Shown: positions 16,872 to 25,104 of the stretch, piece after piece
Layout: each line of letters begins with the position of its first letter
How positions within the stretch are numbered: position 1 is the stretch's first letter
Assembly: GCA_964403795.1 (NCBI GenBank)
Contig: CAYOHP010000051.1
Location: 1-40,435, forward strand
Direction of reading: 5' to 3'
Length of the DNA stretch: 40,435 nt
Source of the DNA: CAYOHP01 sp964403795 [NCBI: uncultured bacterium]
GTDB taxonomy: Bacteria > Muiribacteriota > UBA6191 > CAZXTJ01
The notes under the pieces: model-generated
Databases searched by the model: none
The model's input: the letters and a program-made list of their open reading frames with translations, nothing else
Told to the model about the DNA's origin: nothing
Position numbers and translations under genes: made by a program

Positions 16872-19415
16872 ATGCTGGTTCCCCTGGGGGATGCGGGCAG
16901 GGTTCCCGCCGGTGAGGTCGGAGGCAAGGCCCGGGGTCTCGGGACCCTGATCGAGGCCGGGCATCGGGTGCCGCCCGGCTTCGTGATCCCGGCGTCGGCG
17001 TTCCACGAGGCCTTGGCGCGCTCGGGCCGGGGTGGCGAGCTGGCCGACATGGCGCGGGGGACGGGGGCCTGGTCGTCGACCTCGCTGGCGGTCCGGGCTG
17101 CGGGCTGTCGGCGCCTGGTCGAGGAGCTGCGCCCGGACCGGGACCTCGGGGTCCGGATCACCGAGGCCTGCCGCGAGCTGGGGTCGCGCCTGGCTCTCCG
17201 CAGTTCGGCTGCGGCCGAGGACCTCCCCGAGGCGAGCTTCGCCGGCCAGCACGACACCTTCCTCGAACTCGAGGGCGCCGCCGGGGTGCTCGCCCACGTC
17301 CCGAGGGCCTGGGCTTCCTTCTTCTCGGACCGGGCCTTCGCCTACCGGGAGCGGCTGGGCTTCGAGGAGGACGAGGTCGTCCCATGCCTGGTGGTGCAAG
17401 CCATTGCGCGGACCCGGGTGAGCGGGGTGCTCTTCTCGCGGGATCCGCGGGGGGGCCGGCACCGCCTGATCACAGCCGCCTTCGGTCTGGGCGAGGGGGT
17501 GGTGTCCGGTCACGTGGATCCCGACACCTGGACCCTCGATCCGGGCGACGGGCGAGTGCTCTCGTTCCGGATGGGGGAGAAGCGGCTCCAGGTCGTGGCC
17601 CGTCCCGACGGCGAGGGGACGTGCGAGGTCGAGGCGCTCGCCGGGGAGAGGGAGCGTCCCTGCCTCGACGACGCCCGGCTCGCCGAGCTGGCGGCGATCG
17701 CCGCCCGGCTCGAGAAGGAGCACGGCGGCCGGCCCCAGGACGTGGAGTTCGGTTACGACGACTCGGGCCTGGTGCTCTTCCAGTCCCGTCCTGCCACCAC
17801 CCACGACGGCGACCTCGCGGGCGCGGTGCCGGGGTTCCGGATCGCGGATCGCCACGTCTACATGAACGGGAACCTGGCCGAGACCTGTCGCACTCCCATG
17901 ACCGCGCTCGGTCGCTCGCTCCTCGACTGGGCGCTGTCGAAGTGGATCCTCCCCCCGGGATGGACGGAGCGCTTCCCCAGGGGCTTCCGGATCCTCTCCT
18001 GGATCTACGGGCGTCCCTACTTCGATGCCTCGGCCCTCTTCCTGCATCCCCGGATCGGGCGCGGCCTGGCCCTGGCCGGGATCGCCCCGCTCGATCGCCA
18101 CTCCTACCGGAGCCTGGTCCGGCTCTTCGATCGCGATGCGGTGCGGGGGACCTGGCCCTTGGGCCTCTTCGCTACCGTTCGCCTCCTCCTCGGTCTGATC
18201 CTCGACCTCCGCAGGATGCTCCCCTCGGCGTTCCGGGCCTGGTGGGACATCGTGGGGGCCAGGGCGGAATTCGCCCGTCGCACCGACGCCGCGGTCGCCG
18301 AACTCGACGCGATCATGGCCGTGGACCCGGGACCCCGGGGCCTGGCGGTCTGGATCGGGGAGGTGCTCTCGACCCGGCTCGGGCCCTCGTCCCGGCTCGG
18401 TCTCGCGGTGCTCTCGGAGTGGGCGAGGCGGATGGTGGTGTTGAGCCTGTTCCTGGAACGGTGGGTCGACCCGGTGGAAGGCGGCCGGCTGACCTTCGTG
18501 CTCGGGACCTCCCCGGAGGGGAACCACTCCGAGCGCATGTCGCGGGAGTTCTCGCGGGTGGGCGGGATCGCCGCCGAGGATTCCTCGGTGCTGGCCGCGC
18601 TCGAAACGGCGGCGCGCACCGGGGAGGTGGCACCGATGCGGGAGTTGCCGGCGGCCGCCCGCTTCATGGAGGCCTGGGACGACTTCCTGGCCGAGTACGG
18701 GCATCGGGGTCCTGGGGAGCAGGACATGGGCCGCCCCCGCTGGGTCGATGAGCCTGGCTTGCTCCTGCCGCTCGTGCTGGCGTCGGCCCGCTCGCCAGGA
18801 GTCGAGGAGCGGAGGGCGGCCGCCAGGGCTGGGCGAGAGAAGCGTCTCCGGGAGATCCAGGAGGACCTGCGGCGTCGCTATCCGGGATGGCGCGGCCGGC
18901 TGCTGGCGTGGCGCCTCTCCCGCCTGGTCGCAGGGGTCCGGGACGGATTCCCGATCCGGGAGGACGCCAAGCACCACCTCATGCGGATCGTGCTCCGGCT
19001 GCGTCGGGCCGTGCTGATGGTCGGGCGGTCCCTGGTTGCCGAGGGCAAGCTCCGGGCCGTCGAGCACGCCGAGGAAGGATCCTCGCTGCTCGGCGAGGCG
19101 GGATCCCCGGGGGTGGCCGAGGGCGTGGTCCGGGTCCTCTCCGAACCCTCCCAGGGGGCCAGGCTCGCACAGGGGGAGATCCTGGTCGCACCGGCCACCG
19201 ACCCGGGCTGGACTCCGCTCTTCCCGGTGGCCGGCGCCCTGGTCATGGAGGTGGGCGGGGTCGTCTCGCATGGGGTCACGGTGGCCCGCGAGTTCGGACT
19301 CCCTGCCGTGGTCGGAGTGGGGGGCGCGACCCGCAAGCTCGTCGACGGGATGAGGGTGCGGGTGGACGGGACCCGGGGCAGGGTCTGGATCCTGGCCCCG
19401 GCGTCAGGCTCCTAG
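16872..19415 (+). CDS. Rifampin-phosphotransferase-like / PEP-utilising enzyme
   Basis: The 847-residue protein has the three-part plan of rifampin phosphotransferase and PEP synthase relatives. An ATP-grasp region spans about 1-310 (GEVGGKARGLGTLIEAGHRVPPGFVIP; LALRSSAAAEDLPEASFAGQHDTF; ending LFQSRPATT). A long helical middle region about 320-740 contains NGNLAETCRTPMTALG. The C-terminal PEP-utiliser swivel domain has the phosphorylated His 800 in EVGGVVSHGVTVAREFGLPAVVG. In this group ATP, a small molecule and water give AMP, phosphate and the phosphorylated product; the substrate here is unknown. I chose ATG 16872, preceded by GGAAGG, because the protein starts properly there. The GGxxTHGS loop of true rifampin enzymes reads SHGV, so rifampin activity is only a possibility. 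Its 3' end overlaps the convergent HIT gene by 12 bases. Confidence 0.8.
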   Translation: MLVPLGDAGRVPAGEVGGKARGLGTLIEAGHRVPPGFVIPASAFHEALARSGRGGELADMARGTGAWSSTSLAVRAAGCRRLVEELRPDRDLGVRITEACRELGSRLALRSSAAAEDLPEASFAGQHDTFLELEGAAGVLAHVPRAWASFFSDRAFAYRERLGFEEDEVVPCLVVQAIARTRVSGVLFSRDPRGGRHRLITAAFGLGEGVVSGHVDPDTWTLDPGDGRVLSFRMGEKRLQVVARPDGEGTCEVEALAGERERPCLDDARLAELAAIAARLEKEHGGRPQDVEFGYDDSGLVLFQSRPATTHDGDLAGAVPGFRIADRHVYMNGNLAETCRTPMTALGRSLLDWALSKWILPPGWTERFPRGFRILSWIYGRPYFDASALFLHPRIGRGLALAGIAPLDRHSYRSLVRLFDRDAVRGTWPLGLFATVRLLLGLILDLRRMLPSAFRAWWDIVGARAEFARRTDAAVAELDAIMAVDPGPRGLAVWIGEVLSTRLGPSSRLGLAVLSEWARRMVVLSLFLERWVDPVEGGRLTFVLGTSPEGNHSERMSREFSRVGGIAAEDSSVLAALETAARTGEVAPMRELPAAARFMEAWDDFLAEYGHRGPGEQDMGRPRWVDEPGLLLPLVLASARSPGVEERRAAARAGREKRLREIQEDLRRRYPGWRGRLLAWRLSRLVAGVRDGFPIREDAKHHLMRIVLRLRRAVLMVGRSLVAEGKLRAVEHAEEGSSLLGEAGSPGVAEGVVRVLSEPSQGARLAQGEILVAPATDPGWTPLFPVAGALVMEVGGVVSHGVTVAREFGLPAVVGVGGATRKLVDGMRVRVDGTRGRVWILAPASGS

Positions 19416-19799
19416 CGCCGCCACGATCTGGTCCCGGATCGACTCCATCTCGGCGGCCGGGTGGACCTCGGCCCGCCGGAAGTCGAAGTCGCCCATGGAC
19501 CAGGCCGGCAGCAGGTGCAGGTGGAAGTGCGGCACCTCGAAGCCGGCCACCGCCGTGCCCACCCGCTCGCAGCCGGTGGCCGCGGCGATGGCCCGGGCAA
19601 TGACCTGGGCATTGCGGTGCACGGCCGAGTAGAAGGGCTCGGGCACGTCCACCCACGAGTCGACCTCGTGCTTGGGGACCACCAGGGTGTGCCCGAGCCG
19701 GATCGAATCCCGGGCCAGGAAAGCGATGGTGTGCTCGTCCTCCATCACCTTGTAGCAGGGGAGTTCGCCCCGGATGATCCTGGTGAACACGCTCGCCAT
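19404..19799 (-). CDS. HIT-family nucleotide hydrolase
   Basis: HIT (histidine triad) proteins of the HinT type cleave AMP from amines and related adducts in the cytoplasm. The 131-residue chain has the standard start VFTRIIRGELPCYKV, LVVPKHEVDSW and the catalytic triad HFHLHLLP near residue 90. Length is typical (110-140). The ATG at 19799 follows GGAGGGAGACCACC, a reasonable Shine-Dalgarno, and a TATGCT box lies 23 bases upstream. It is divergent from the cation exchanger gene and convergent with the PEP-utilising gene. Confidence 0.93.
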   Translation of the reverse strand: MASVFTRIIRGELPCYKVMEDEHTIAFLARDSIRLGHTLVVPKHEVDSWVDVPEPFYSAVHRNAQVIARAIAAATGCERVGTAVAGFEVPHFHLHLLPAWSMGDFDFRRAEVHPAAEMESIRDQIVAALGA

Positions 19800-19822
19800 G
19801 GTGGTCTCCCTCCGACCCGGCG

Positions 19823-19844
19823 AGCATAGCGGATCCGCTACCGT
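19823..19844. promoter_or_regulatory. Divergent -10 boxes flanking a perfect palindrome
   Basis: The minus-strand box TATGCT (19823-19828, for the HIT gene) and the plus-strand box TACCGT (19839-19844, for the exchanger) both overlap the 14-base perfect palindrome TAGCGGATCCGCTA (19827-19840). A protein on the palindrome could control both genes. Convincing -35 hexamers are not visible for either. Confidence 0.42.
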
Positions 19845-19867
19845 GGTCCCCGACCCGAGGAGGCGAC

Positions 19868-21028
19868 GTGTCCGGTGGCGGCGGCGGAGGCGGCAAGGGC
19901 TGGATCGGGATCCTGGTGACGGGTATCGCCATGGTGGCGGCCGGGACCCATCTCCACCACGGTGGCGGCTGGCTCGGTCCCGGGCTGCTCGGCCTCGGTG
20001 GTCTGGCCACCGTGTTCGGCTCCTGCGAGGCCATGATCAAGGCCGTCGAAGGGCTCGGCGAGCGGCTGCGCTGGAACGAGTTCGTGGCCGGCACCATGGC
20101 CGGGCTCGCCTCCAACGTGCCCGAGATCGTGATGCTCGCCTTCGTGATCCTGAGCGATCCCCGGGTCGCCTTCGTGGTGGTGGCCCTGACGCTCCACGTC
20201 AACGCCCTGGTCTTCGGCGTCTATTGCGGCATCCTGCCCCGGGACGAGGCCGGCGACGTCCGCCTCCCGGACGCCATGGTCAAGATCAACACCGACCTCT
20301 TCGCCTGCGCCGGCGGCATCTTCCTGACCACCGGGGCGCTGATGATCCTGCTCAAGGCCTTCGATGCCGGCGACCATCGGGGCGAAGGCCTGGGGATCCC
20401 GGACCTCGTGTTCATGGGCCTCTGCCTGCTCTTCGTGCAGGCGGTGGCGGTCCACCAGATGATCCAGCGCTTCGCGGGTGCGGGGGAAGGCGGGGAGCCC
20501 GACCCCGAAGGGGCGGAGGAGGCTCCCTCGGTGGCCTTCATCGCCGGCTACGGCCTGCTCGGACTGGGCGCGGCGGTGATCGGCGGGCATGCGGTGGGCG
20601 ACTTCGCCGATGCCCTGGTCGTGGGGCTGCGTGCGGCCGGCTACTCGGAGATGGTGGGGGCCATCGCACTCAGCATCTTCGCCGGTTCCGGCGCCTTCCT
20701 GATGGCGGGAACCGCCCATGCCAAGGGCAAGTACGACCTGGCCCTCGCCAATGTCTCGGGAGCGGTCAGCCAGGTGCCCTTCGTGGTGATGCCGTGCTCC
20801 ATGATCCTGATGGCGATCTTCGCCTGGCGGGGCGACATTCCCCGCCTTCCCCACGGCGGGGTGCTCGCCATCGACCTCGAGACCACTTCGGTCCTGCTCT
20901 TCGGCTTCCCGATCATGCTGATCCTCTACAAGGCGGTCAGCGACGACGGGACCGTGAACTGGATCGAGACCGCAGGCATGGTGGCCGTCTTCGCCTTGAT
21001 CGTGTTCTTCCTGGCGGTCCACGGCTGA
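19868..21028 (+). CDS. Ca2+/cation antiporter (CaCA) family membrane protein
   Basis: A polytopic inner-membrane protein of 386 residues with about ten hydrophobic segments. The first alpha-repeat-like motif is near residue 78 (GTMAGLASNVPEIVMLAF, compare the GTSLPE motif of CaCA exchangers); the second is near 293 (ALANVSGAVSQVPFVVMP). The acidic residue is kept in the first repeat, but the second has Gln where Glu or Asp is common, so ion choice may differ. An acidic cytoplasmic loop near 205-220 separates the halves. A Gly-rich N-terminus (SGGGGGGGKG) precedes TM1. The GTG at 19868 is preceded by GAGGAGG. The likely role is export of Ca2+ or another divalent cation in exchange for H+ or Na+; the family call is moderately sure. 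Confidence 0.75.
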   Translation: MSGGGGGGGKGWIGILVTGIAMVAAGTHLHHGGGWLGPGLLGLGGLATVFGSCEAMIKAVEGLGERLRWNEFVAGTMAGLASNVPEIVMLAFVILSDPRVAFVVVALTLHVNALVFGVYCGILPRDEAGDVRLPDAMVKINTDLFACAGGIFLTTGALMILLKAFDAGDHRGEGLGIPDLVFMGLCLLFVQAVAVHQMIQRFAGAGEGGEPDPEGAEEAPSVAFIAGYGLLGLGAAVIGGHAVGDFADALVVGLRAAGYSEMVGAIALSIFAGSGAFLMAGTAHAKGKYDLALANVSGAVSQVPFVVMPCSMILMAIFAWRGDIPRLPHGGVLAIDLETTSVLLFGFPIMLILYKAVSDDGTVNWIETAGMVAVFALIVFFLAVHG

Positions 21029-21041
21029 GGCCGGGGAGAAC

Positions 21042-21065
21042 GGCGATCCCGGCCGGCGGGATGCC
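21042..21065. terminator. Hairpin between two convergent genes
   Basis: GGC-g-ATCCCG, a GCCGG loop and CGGGATGCC form a 9-base-pair stem with one bulge, between the stops of the exchanger gene (21028) and the nitric oxide reductase gene (21102). There is no T-run on either side, so it is at best an imperfect bidirectional terminator. Confidence 0.35.
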
Positions 21066-21101
21066 GACCGGGACCGCCGGGGCGGACACGGAGGGGGACG
21101 G

Positions 21102-23402
21102 CTACGGCAGGGCGGCTCGGGCCATCTGGGCCTCGACCACGCCGGGCTTGGCCTCGGTCTCCCGGCGGCGCAGGCCGGCGAGGAACACGACCAGGCTGCC
21201 GAGTCCGAAGAGGAAGAGCATGTCGCCGGGCGCCCTCATCCAACGCAGGGTGGCGAGCCAGGGCTGCTGCAGGAACTCGGCGGATCGCGCCCACCACATG
21301 CCTTTGTCCATGCTGGCTACGGCCTGGGCGAGACCGACCGGCAGCAGGCTGAGGGCGATCATCAGGACCAGGCCGAGGTTCAGGCCCCAGAAGGCCCGGG
21401 CCAGCCACCGGCCGTCCCAGCCGTCCTCGGCCGTGAGGCGGCGCAGGCAGAAGAGCATCATCCCGATCGAGAGCAGGCCGTAGACCCCGAAGAGGGCAGC
21501 GTGGCCGTGGACCGGCGTGGTGTTCAGGCCCTGCATGTAGTAGAGGGCGATGGGAGGATTGATCAGGAACCCGAAGAGCCCGGCGCCCACCAGGTTCCAG
21601 AACGACACGCCCACGAAGAACTTGATGGGCCACTCGTAGGTCCGCACCCAAGGCCGCACCTCGAGGTGGCGCCAGCTCTCCCAGGCCTCGTACCCGAGGA
21701 GCACCAGGGGCACGACCTCCATCGCCGAGAACGAGGCGCCCAGCGCCATGATCCCGACCGGGGTCCCGCTGAAGTAGAGATGGTGGAAGGTCCCCACGAT
21801 CCCGCCGCCCAGGAAGATGGCGGTCGAGAAGAGCGACGCCGACACCGCCCGGATCGGGCGCACCAGGCCCATCTTCACGAACAGGAAGGCCAGGACGCAG
21901 GTGGCGAAGACCTCGAAGAAGCCTTCCACCCAGAGGTGGATCACCCACCAGCGCCAGTACTCGGCGATCCCGAGGTGGGTGCGGCTGCCCCACATCAGCC
22001 CGGCTCCGTAGAAGGTGCCGATGGCGACCGTCGAGAGGAACATGAGGCCCACCAGTTGCCGGTCGGTCCCGGCCTGGCGGAGCGCCGGCAGGAGTGCCCG
22101 GCCCATCAGGAAGAGCCAGATCAGGAGCCCGCCGTAGAGGGCGATCTGCCACACCCGTCCCAGGTCCACGTACTCGTAGCCCTGGTGGCCGAGCCAGAAC
22201 GAGAGCTCGTGGCCCATGTGGTTCTGGATCGAGAGCCACTCCCCGGTCATCGAACCGACCACCACCAGGACCAGGGCTCCGAAGAGCACGTTCACCCCGA
22301 GCGCCTGGTGCGCCGGTTCGCGCCCGCCGATGGCCGGGGCCACGAACAGGCCCGTGGCCAGGAAGCAGGTGGCGATCCAGAAGACCCCGAGCTGCACGTG
22401 CCAGGTGCGGCTCACGGGATACGGCAACCACTCGGCGAGCGGGAACCCGAAGAAGGCCCGGCCCTCCACCCCGTAGTGGGCGGTGATCACGCCCAGCACC
22501 GCCTGGAGTCCGAAGAGGGCCATGGCGATCTGGAAGTACTTGGTGGTGGCCCGCATCGAGGGCGTGGGCTCCAGGCTGGCGAGGGGGTCCTCCTCGGGAG
22601 CCTGCCACTCGCGATCGGCGTCCTCGACCCCCGCCATGTACCAGACCAGGGCGCCGACGCCGGCGAGCAGGAAGACGACCGAGAGGATCGACCAGAACAC
22701 CGCGTCCGTGGTCGGGACGTTCCCGATCAAGGGCTCGGGAGGCCAGTTGTTGGTGTAGGTCACGGTGCCGCCCGGTCGCTCGGTGGCGCAGACCCAGGCC
22801 GACCAGAAGAAGAAGGCATTGAGGGCCGCCCGCTCCTCAGGCTCCGGGACCAGCCCGTCGGGCAGCGCGTACGCCTCCCGGAGGGCCAGGGTGGCGGTCC
22901 CCGGTTCGTCGGAGAAGAGCGCCGAGTAGTGGCGTCCGACCTCGACCATGGCCTTGGCCCGCGCCTCGGAGACGATCAGGGTATCGGTGGCGGGGTCGAA
23001 GCGGTTGGTGCGGAACTCGCGCCGCAGGCGGGCTTCGAGAGCCCCCCGGGCCTCGGTCTCGAGGGCCGCGACCTTGGTTCCATGGCGTTCCATGGCCCAT
23101 GTGTCGAGCAGGAGTTCGGCCTCCCGATGGAGCCAGTCCGCCGACCAGTCGGGCGCCACATAGGCGCCGTGGCCCCAGATCGACCCGACCTGCTGGCCGC
23201 CCATGGAGCGCCACACCGACTGTCCGGTGAGGATCGTGTCCCGGGTGAAGAGGACCGGGCCTCCCTCGACCCGGACCGTGCCGGGGATGGGGGGCAGGTG
23301 GCGATAGATCTGCCAGCCGCCCCCGAGGAGCACCGCGAACGATGCCAGGACCACCAACGTCAGGACTGTCCAGAGCCGCCCGGTCCCGCGGTTCTCTTGC
23401 AC
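21102..23402 (-). CDS. norZ: Quinol-dependent nitric oxide reductase (qNOR)
   Basis: qNOR reduces two NO to N2O with electrons from quinol in the inner membrane. The 766-residue length and the roughly 220-residue N-terminal extension with an extra TM and a periplasmic domain lacking a CxxCH heme motif distinguish it from the cytochrome-c type NorB. Heme ligands and FeB ligands are in place: TWHVQLGVFW (low-spin heme), WWVIHLWVEGFFEVFATC (His and the Glu ligand), FHHLYFSGTP (two His), NTTPVHGHAALFG (axial His ligands). I chose the GTG at 23402 because GAGGAGG lies 7 bases before it and the sigma54 promoter ends just upstream. It is divergent from norR, its presumed activator. Function is NO detoxification or part of denitrification; no norC partner is needed. 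Confidence 0.95.
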   Translation of the reverse strand: MQENRGTGRLWTVLTLVVLASFAVLLGGGWQIYRHLPPIPGTVRVEGGPVLFTRDTILTGQSVWRSMGGQQVGSIWGHGAYVAPDWSADWLHREAELLLDTWAMERHGTKVAALETEARGALEARLRREFRTNRFDPATDTLIVSEARAKAMVEVGRHYSALFSDEPGTATLALREAYALPDGLVPEPEERAALNAFFFWSAWVCATERPGGTVTYTNNWPPEPLIGNVPTTDAVFWSILSVVFLLAGVGALVWYMAGVEDADREWQAPEEDPLASLEPTPSMRATTKYFQIAMALFGLQAVLGVITAHYGVEGRAFFGFPLAEWLPYPVSRTWHVQLGVFWIATCFLATGLFVAPAIGGREPAHQALGVNVLFGALVLVVVGSMTGEWLSIQNHMGHELSFWLGHQGYEYVDLGRVWQIALYGGLLIWLFLMGRALLPALRQAGTDRQLVGLMFLSTVAIGTFYGAGLMWGSRTHLGIAEYWRWWVIHLWVEGFFEVFATCVLAFLFVKMGLVRPIRAVSASLFSTAIFLGGGIVGTFHHLYFSGTPVGIMALGASFSAMEVVPLVLLGYEAWESWRHLEVRPWVRTYEWPIKFFVGVSFWNLVGAGLFGFLINPPIALYYMQGLNTTPVHGHAALFGVYGLLSIGMMLFCLRRLTAEDGWDGRWLARAFWGLNLGLVLMIALSLLPVGLAQAVASMDKGMWWARSAEFLQQPWLATLRWMRAPGDMLFLFGLGSLVVFLAGLRRRETEAKPGVVEAQMARAALP

Positions 23403-23435
23403 GACTCGACCTCCTCGTGTGTTGGCGTCGTCTGA

Positions 23436-23451
23436 CCAAGATGCGTGCCAA
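23436..23451 (-). promoter_or_regulatory. Sigma54 promoter of the qNOR gene
   Basis: Read on the minus strand the sequence is TTGGCACGCATCTTGG, close to the consensus TGGCACG-N4-TTGC; the -24 GG is kept, while the -12 GC reads GG. Expected start near 23425 gives a leader of about 23 bases carrying GAGGAGG. It is the promoter type activated by NorR. Confidence 0.75.
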
Positions 23452-23486
23452 CCTCGGGAAGGCCGTGAGAACCGGCCCGGATCGAG

Positions 23487-23492
23487 TATGCT
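23487..23492 (+). promoter_or_regulatory. -10-like box of norR
   Basis: TATGCT lies 16 bases before the norR ATG (23509). With a 16-base spacer the -35 candidate is GTGAGA (4 of 6). The in-frame ATG at 23488 lies inside this box, which argues against its use as a start. Confidence 0.5.
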
Positions 23493-23504
23493 GTCCCAAG
23501 GACA
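23492..23504. promoter_or_regulatory. NorR-type binding site (GT-N7-AC)
   Basis: TGTCC-CAA-GGACA is a perfect inverted repeat of the GT-N7-AC form bound by NorR. It lies about 40 bases upstream of the sigma54 -24 element, a normal enhancer distance, and directly behind the norR -10 box, which would allow autorepression. Only one clear site is visible, whereas Escherichia coli has three. Confidence 0.55.
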
Positions 23505-23508
23505 ACGC

Positions 23509-25104
23509 ATGCGTGCTGTCATCGAGACATACAGGGGTGTCACGGGGACGACGGGCCAGGGGCCCCTCGAAGCCCTGCTCGAGGTCGCCCTGGACCTGAC
23601 GGCCGGGTTGTCCGCCAGCGATCGCTACCGCCGCCTGGTCGCCAGCGTGGGCCGGGTGGTTCCTGCCGACGCGGTGGCCCTGCTCCGACTGGTCGACGGC
23701 CAACTGGAGCCGGTCGCGGTCGAGGGACTGGCCCCCGGACTCATGGGACGGAGGTTCGCGCCCGGCGAGCACCCCCGGCTGGCCGCCATCCTGGCCGCTC
23801 GCGGACCGGTGCGATTCCCGGTCGGCGATCCGCTCCCCGATCCCTACGACGGGCACCTGGAGGGAGGGGACGAGGGCTGGACCCACGTCCATTCGTGCAT
23901 GGGGTGTTCGCTGCGGCTCGGCGACGAGTTGATCGGGGCGCTCACCGTCGATGCCCTGGCGCCCGGTGCCTTCGACGGGGTCGCCGACTCGACCCTGGCG
24001 GCCTTCGCTGCCCTGGCTGCCGCCGCCATGCAGACCGCGGCGCTGATCGAGCGCCTGGAGCAACGCGCCGAGCGGCGCGGCCAGCTGGCCTTGCAGCTCA
24101 CCCGCGAGGCCCTGCTCTCGCAGGGCGGCGAACTCCTGGGAGCGAGTCCGGCGCTGGAAGACCTCCGCCGGGACCTCGAGAAAGTGGCGGCTTCCGACCT
24201 CACGGTGCTCGTCACGGGCGAGACCGGGACCGGGAAGGAACTGGTCGTCCGCACCCTGCACGCCCGTTCGCCCCGCCGGGACCAGCCGCTGGTCTATGTG
24301 AACTGCGCGGCGCTCCCGGAGGCGGTCGCCGAGAGCGAGCTGTTCGGACACCGCAGGGGCGCCTTCACCGGAGCCATCGAGGACCGGGTCGGCAAGTTCG
24401 AGCTGGCCGACGGAGGGACCCTCTTCCTCGACGAGATCGGGGAGCTGCCGCCGTCGCTCCAGCCCAAGCTGCTGCGCACCTTGCAGAGCGGCGAGATCCA
24501 CCGGGTCGGCTCCGACCAGGAGCTACGGGTCGACGTCCGGGTGCTGGCGGCCACCAACCGCGATCTGGCGCGGGAGGTGAAGGAGGGGAGGTTCCGGGCC
24601 GACCTCTACCATCGCCTGAGCGTCTACCCCGTCCACGTCCCGCGGCTCGCGGATCGCCCCGGGGATGTGGCGCTCCTGGCAGGGCGCTTCCTCGATCGGG
24701 CACGCCTGCGCCTCGGCCTCGGTCCCATCCGCCTGACCCGGGCGGCCCAGAAGGCTCTCGATCGCTATCCATGGCCCGGCAACGTCCGCGAGCTGGAGCA
24801 TGTGCTCACCCGGGCAGCGCTGCGGGCAGCCCCGCTCGAACGGGGAGCCCGGGTCGAGATCGACGTGTCCGACCTGGCACTCGGGGAAGCGGAACCGGGT
24901 GCCGCCGGCGGCGCCCCCCGTACCGTAGCGGTCGAGTCCCGGGAGCCGGCGGAACCCCTGGCGGACGCCATCGATCGCTTCCAGCGGGACTACATCCGGC
25001 GGACCGTCGAGGCCTCCGGTGGATGCTGGGCCGAGGCCGCCCGCCGCCTCGACCTCGATCGCGGCAACCTGTCGCGGCGGGCCAGGCGACTCGGACTGCG
25101 CTGA
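23509..25104 (+). CDS. norR: NO-responsive sigma54-dependent activator NorR
   Basis: The 531-residue protein has three domains: GAF about 20-190, AAA+ about 205-440, Fis-type DNA-binding helix-turn-helix at the end (GGCWAEAARRLDLDRGNLSRRARRLGL). The GAF domain keeps the residues that bind the non-haem iron NO sensor in NorR: LPDPYDG (two Asp) and VHSCMG (His and Cys). The AAA+ part has Walker A GETGTGKE (237-244), the sigma54-contacting GAFTGA loop (284-289) and Walker B LFLDEIGEL. I chose ATG 23509, which has AAGGA 7 bases upstream; earlier in-frame starts lie in the promoter. NO binding should release the AAA+ domain to activate the divergent qNOR promoter. The stop is directly adjacent to that of the convergent propeller gene. 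Confidence 0.95.
   Translation: MRAVIETYRGVTGTTGQGPLEALLEVALDLTAGLSASDRYRRLVASVGRVVPADAVALLRLVDGQLEPVAVEGLAPGLMGRRFAPGEHPRLAAILAARGPVRFPVGDPLPDPYDGHLEGGDEGWTHVHSCMGCSLRLGDELIGALTVDALAPGAFDGVADSTLAAFAALAAAAMQTAALIERLEQRAERRGQLALQLTREALLSQGGELLGASPALEDLRRDLEKVAASDLTVLVTGETGTGKELVVRTLHARSPRRDQPLVYVNCAALPEAVAESELFGHRRGAFTGAIEDRVGKFELADGGTLFLDEIGELPPSLQPKLLRTLQSGEIHRVGSDQELRVDVRVLAATNRDLAREVKEGRFRADLYHRLSVYPVHVPRLADRPGDVALLAGRFLDRARLRLGLGPIRLTRAAQKALDRYPWPGNVRELEHVLTRAALRAAPLERGARVEIDVSDLALGEAEPGAAGGAPRTVAVESREPAEPLADAIDRFQRDYIRRTVEASGGCWAEAARRLDLDRGNLSRRARRLGLR

Noticed and set aside
16425-19271. A minus-strand open frame of about 950 codons antisense to the PEP-utilising gene
   Set aside because: It has Pro/Gly/Arg-rich composition with no domain signal, while the plus frame has complete domains.
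21501-23435. A plus-strand open frame antisense to qNOR
   Set aside because: No domain is recognisable and qNOR is complete on the minus strand.
23488-23508. ATG at 23488 as the norR start
   Set aside because: It lies inside the TATGCT box and lacks a Shine-Dalgarno; ATG 23509 has AAGGA and gives the normal N-terminus.
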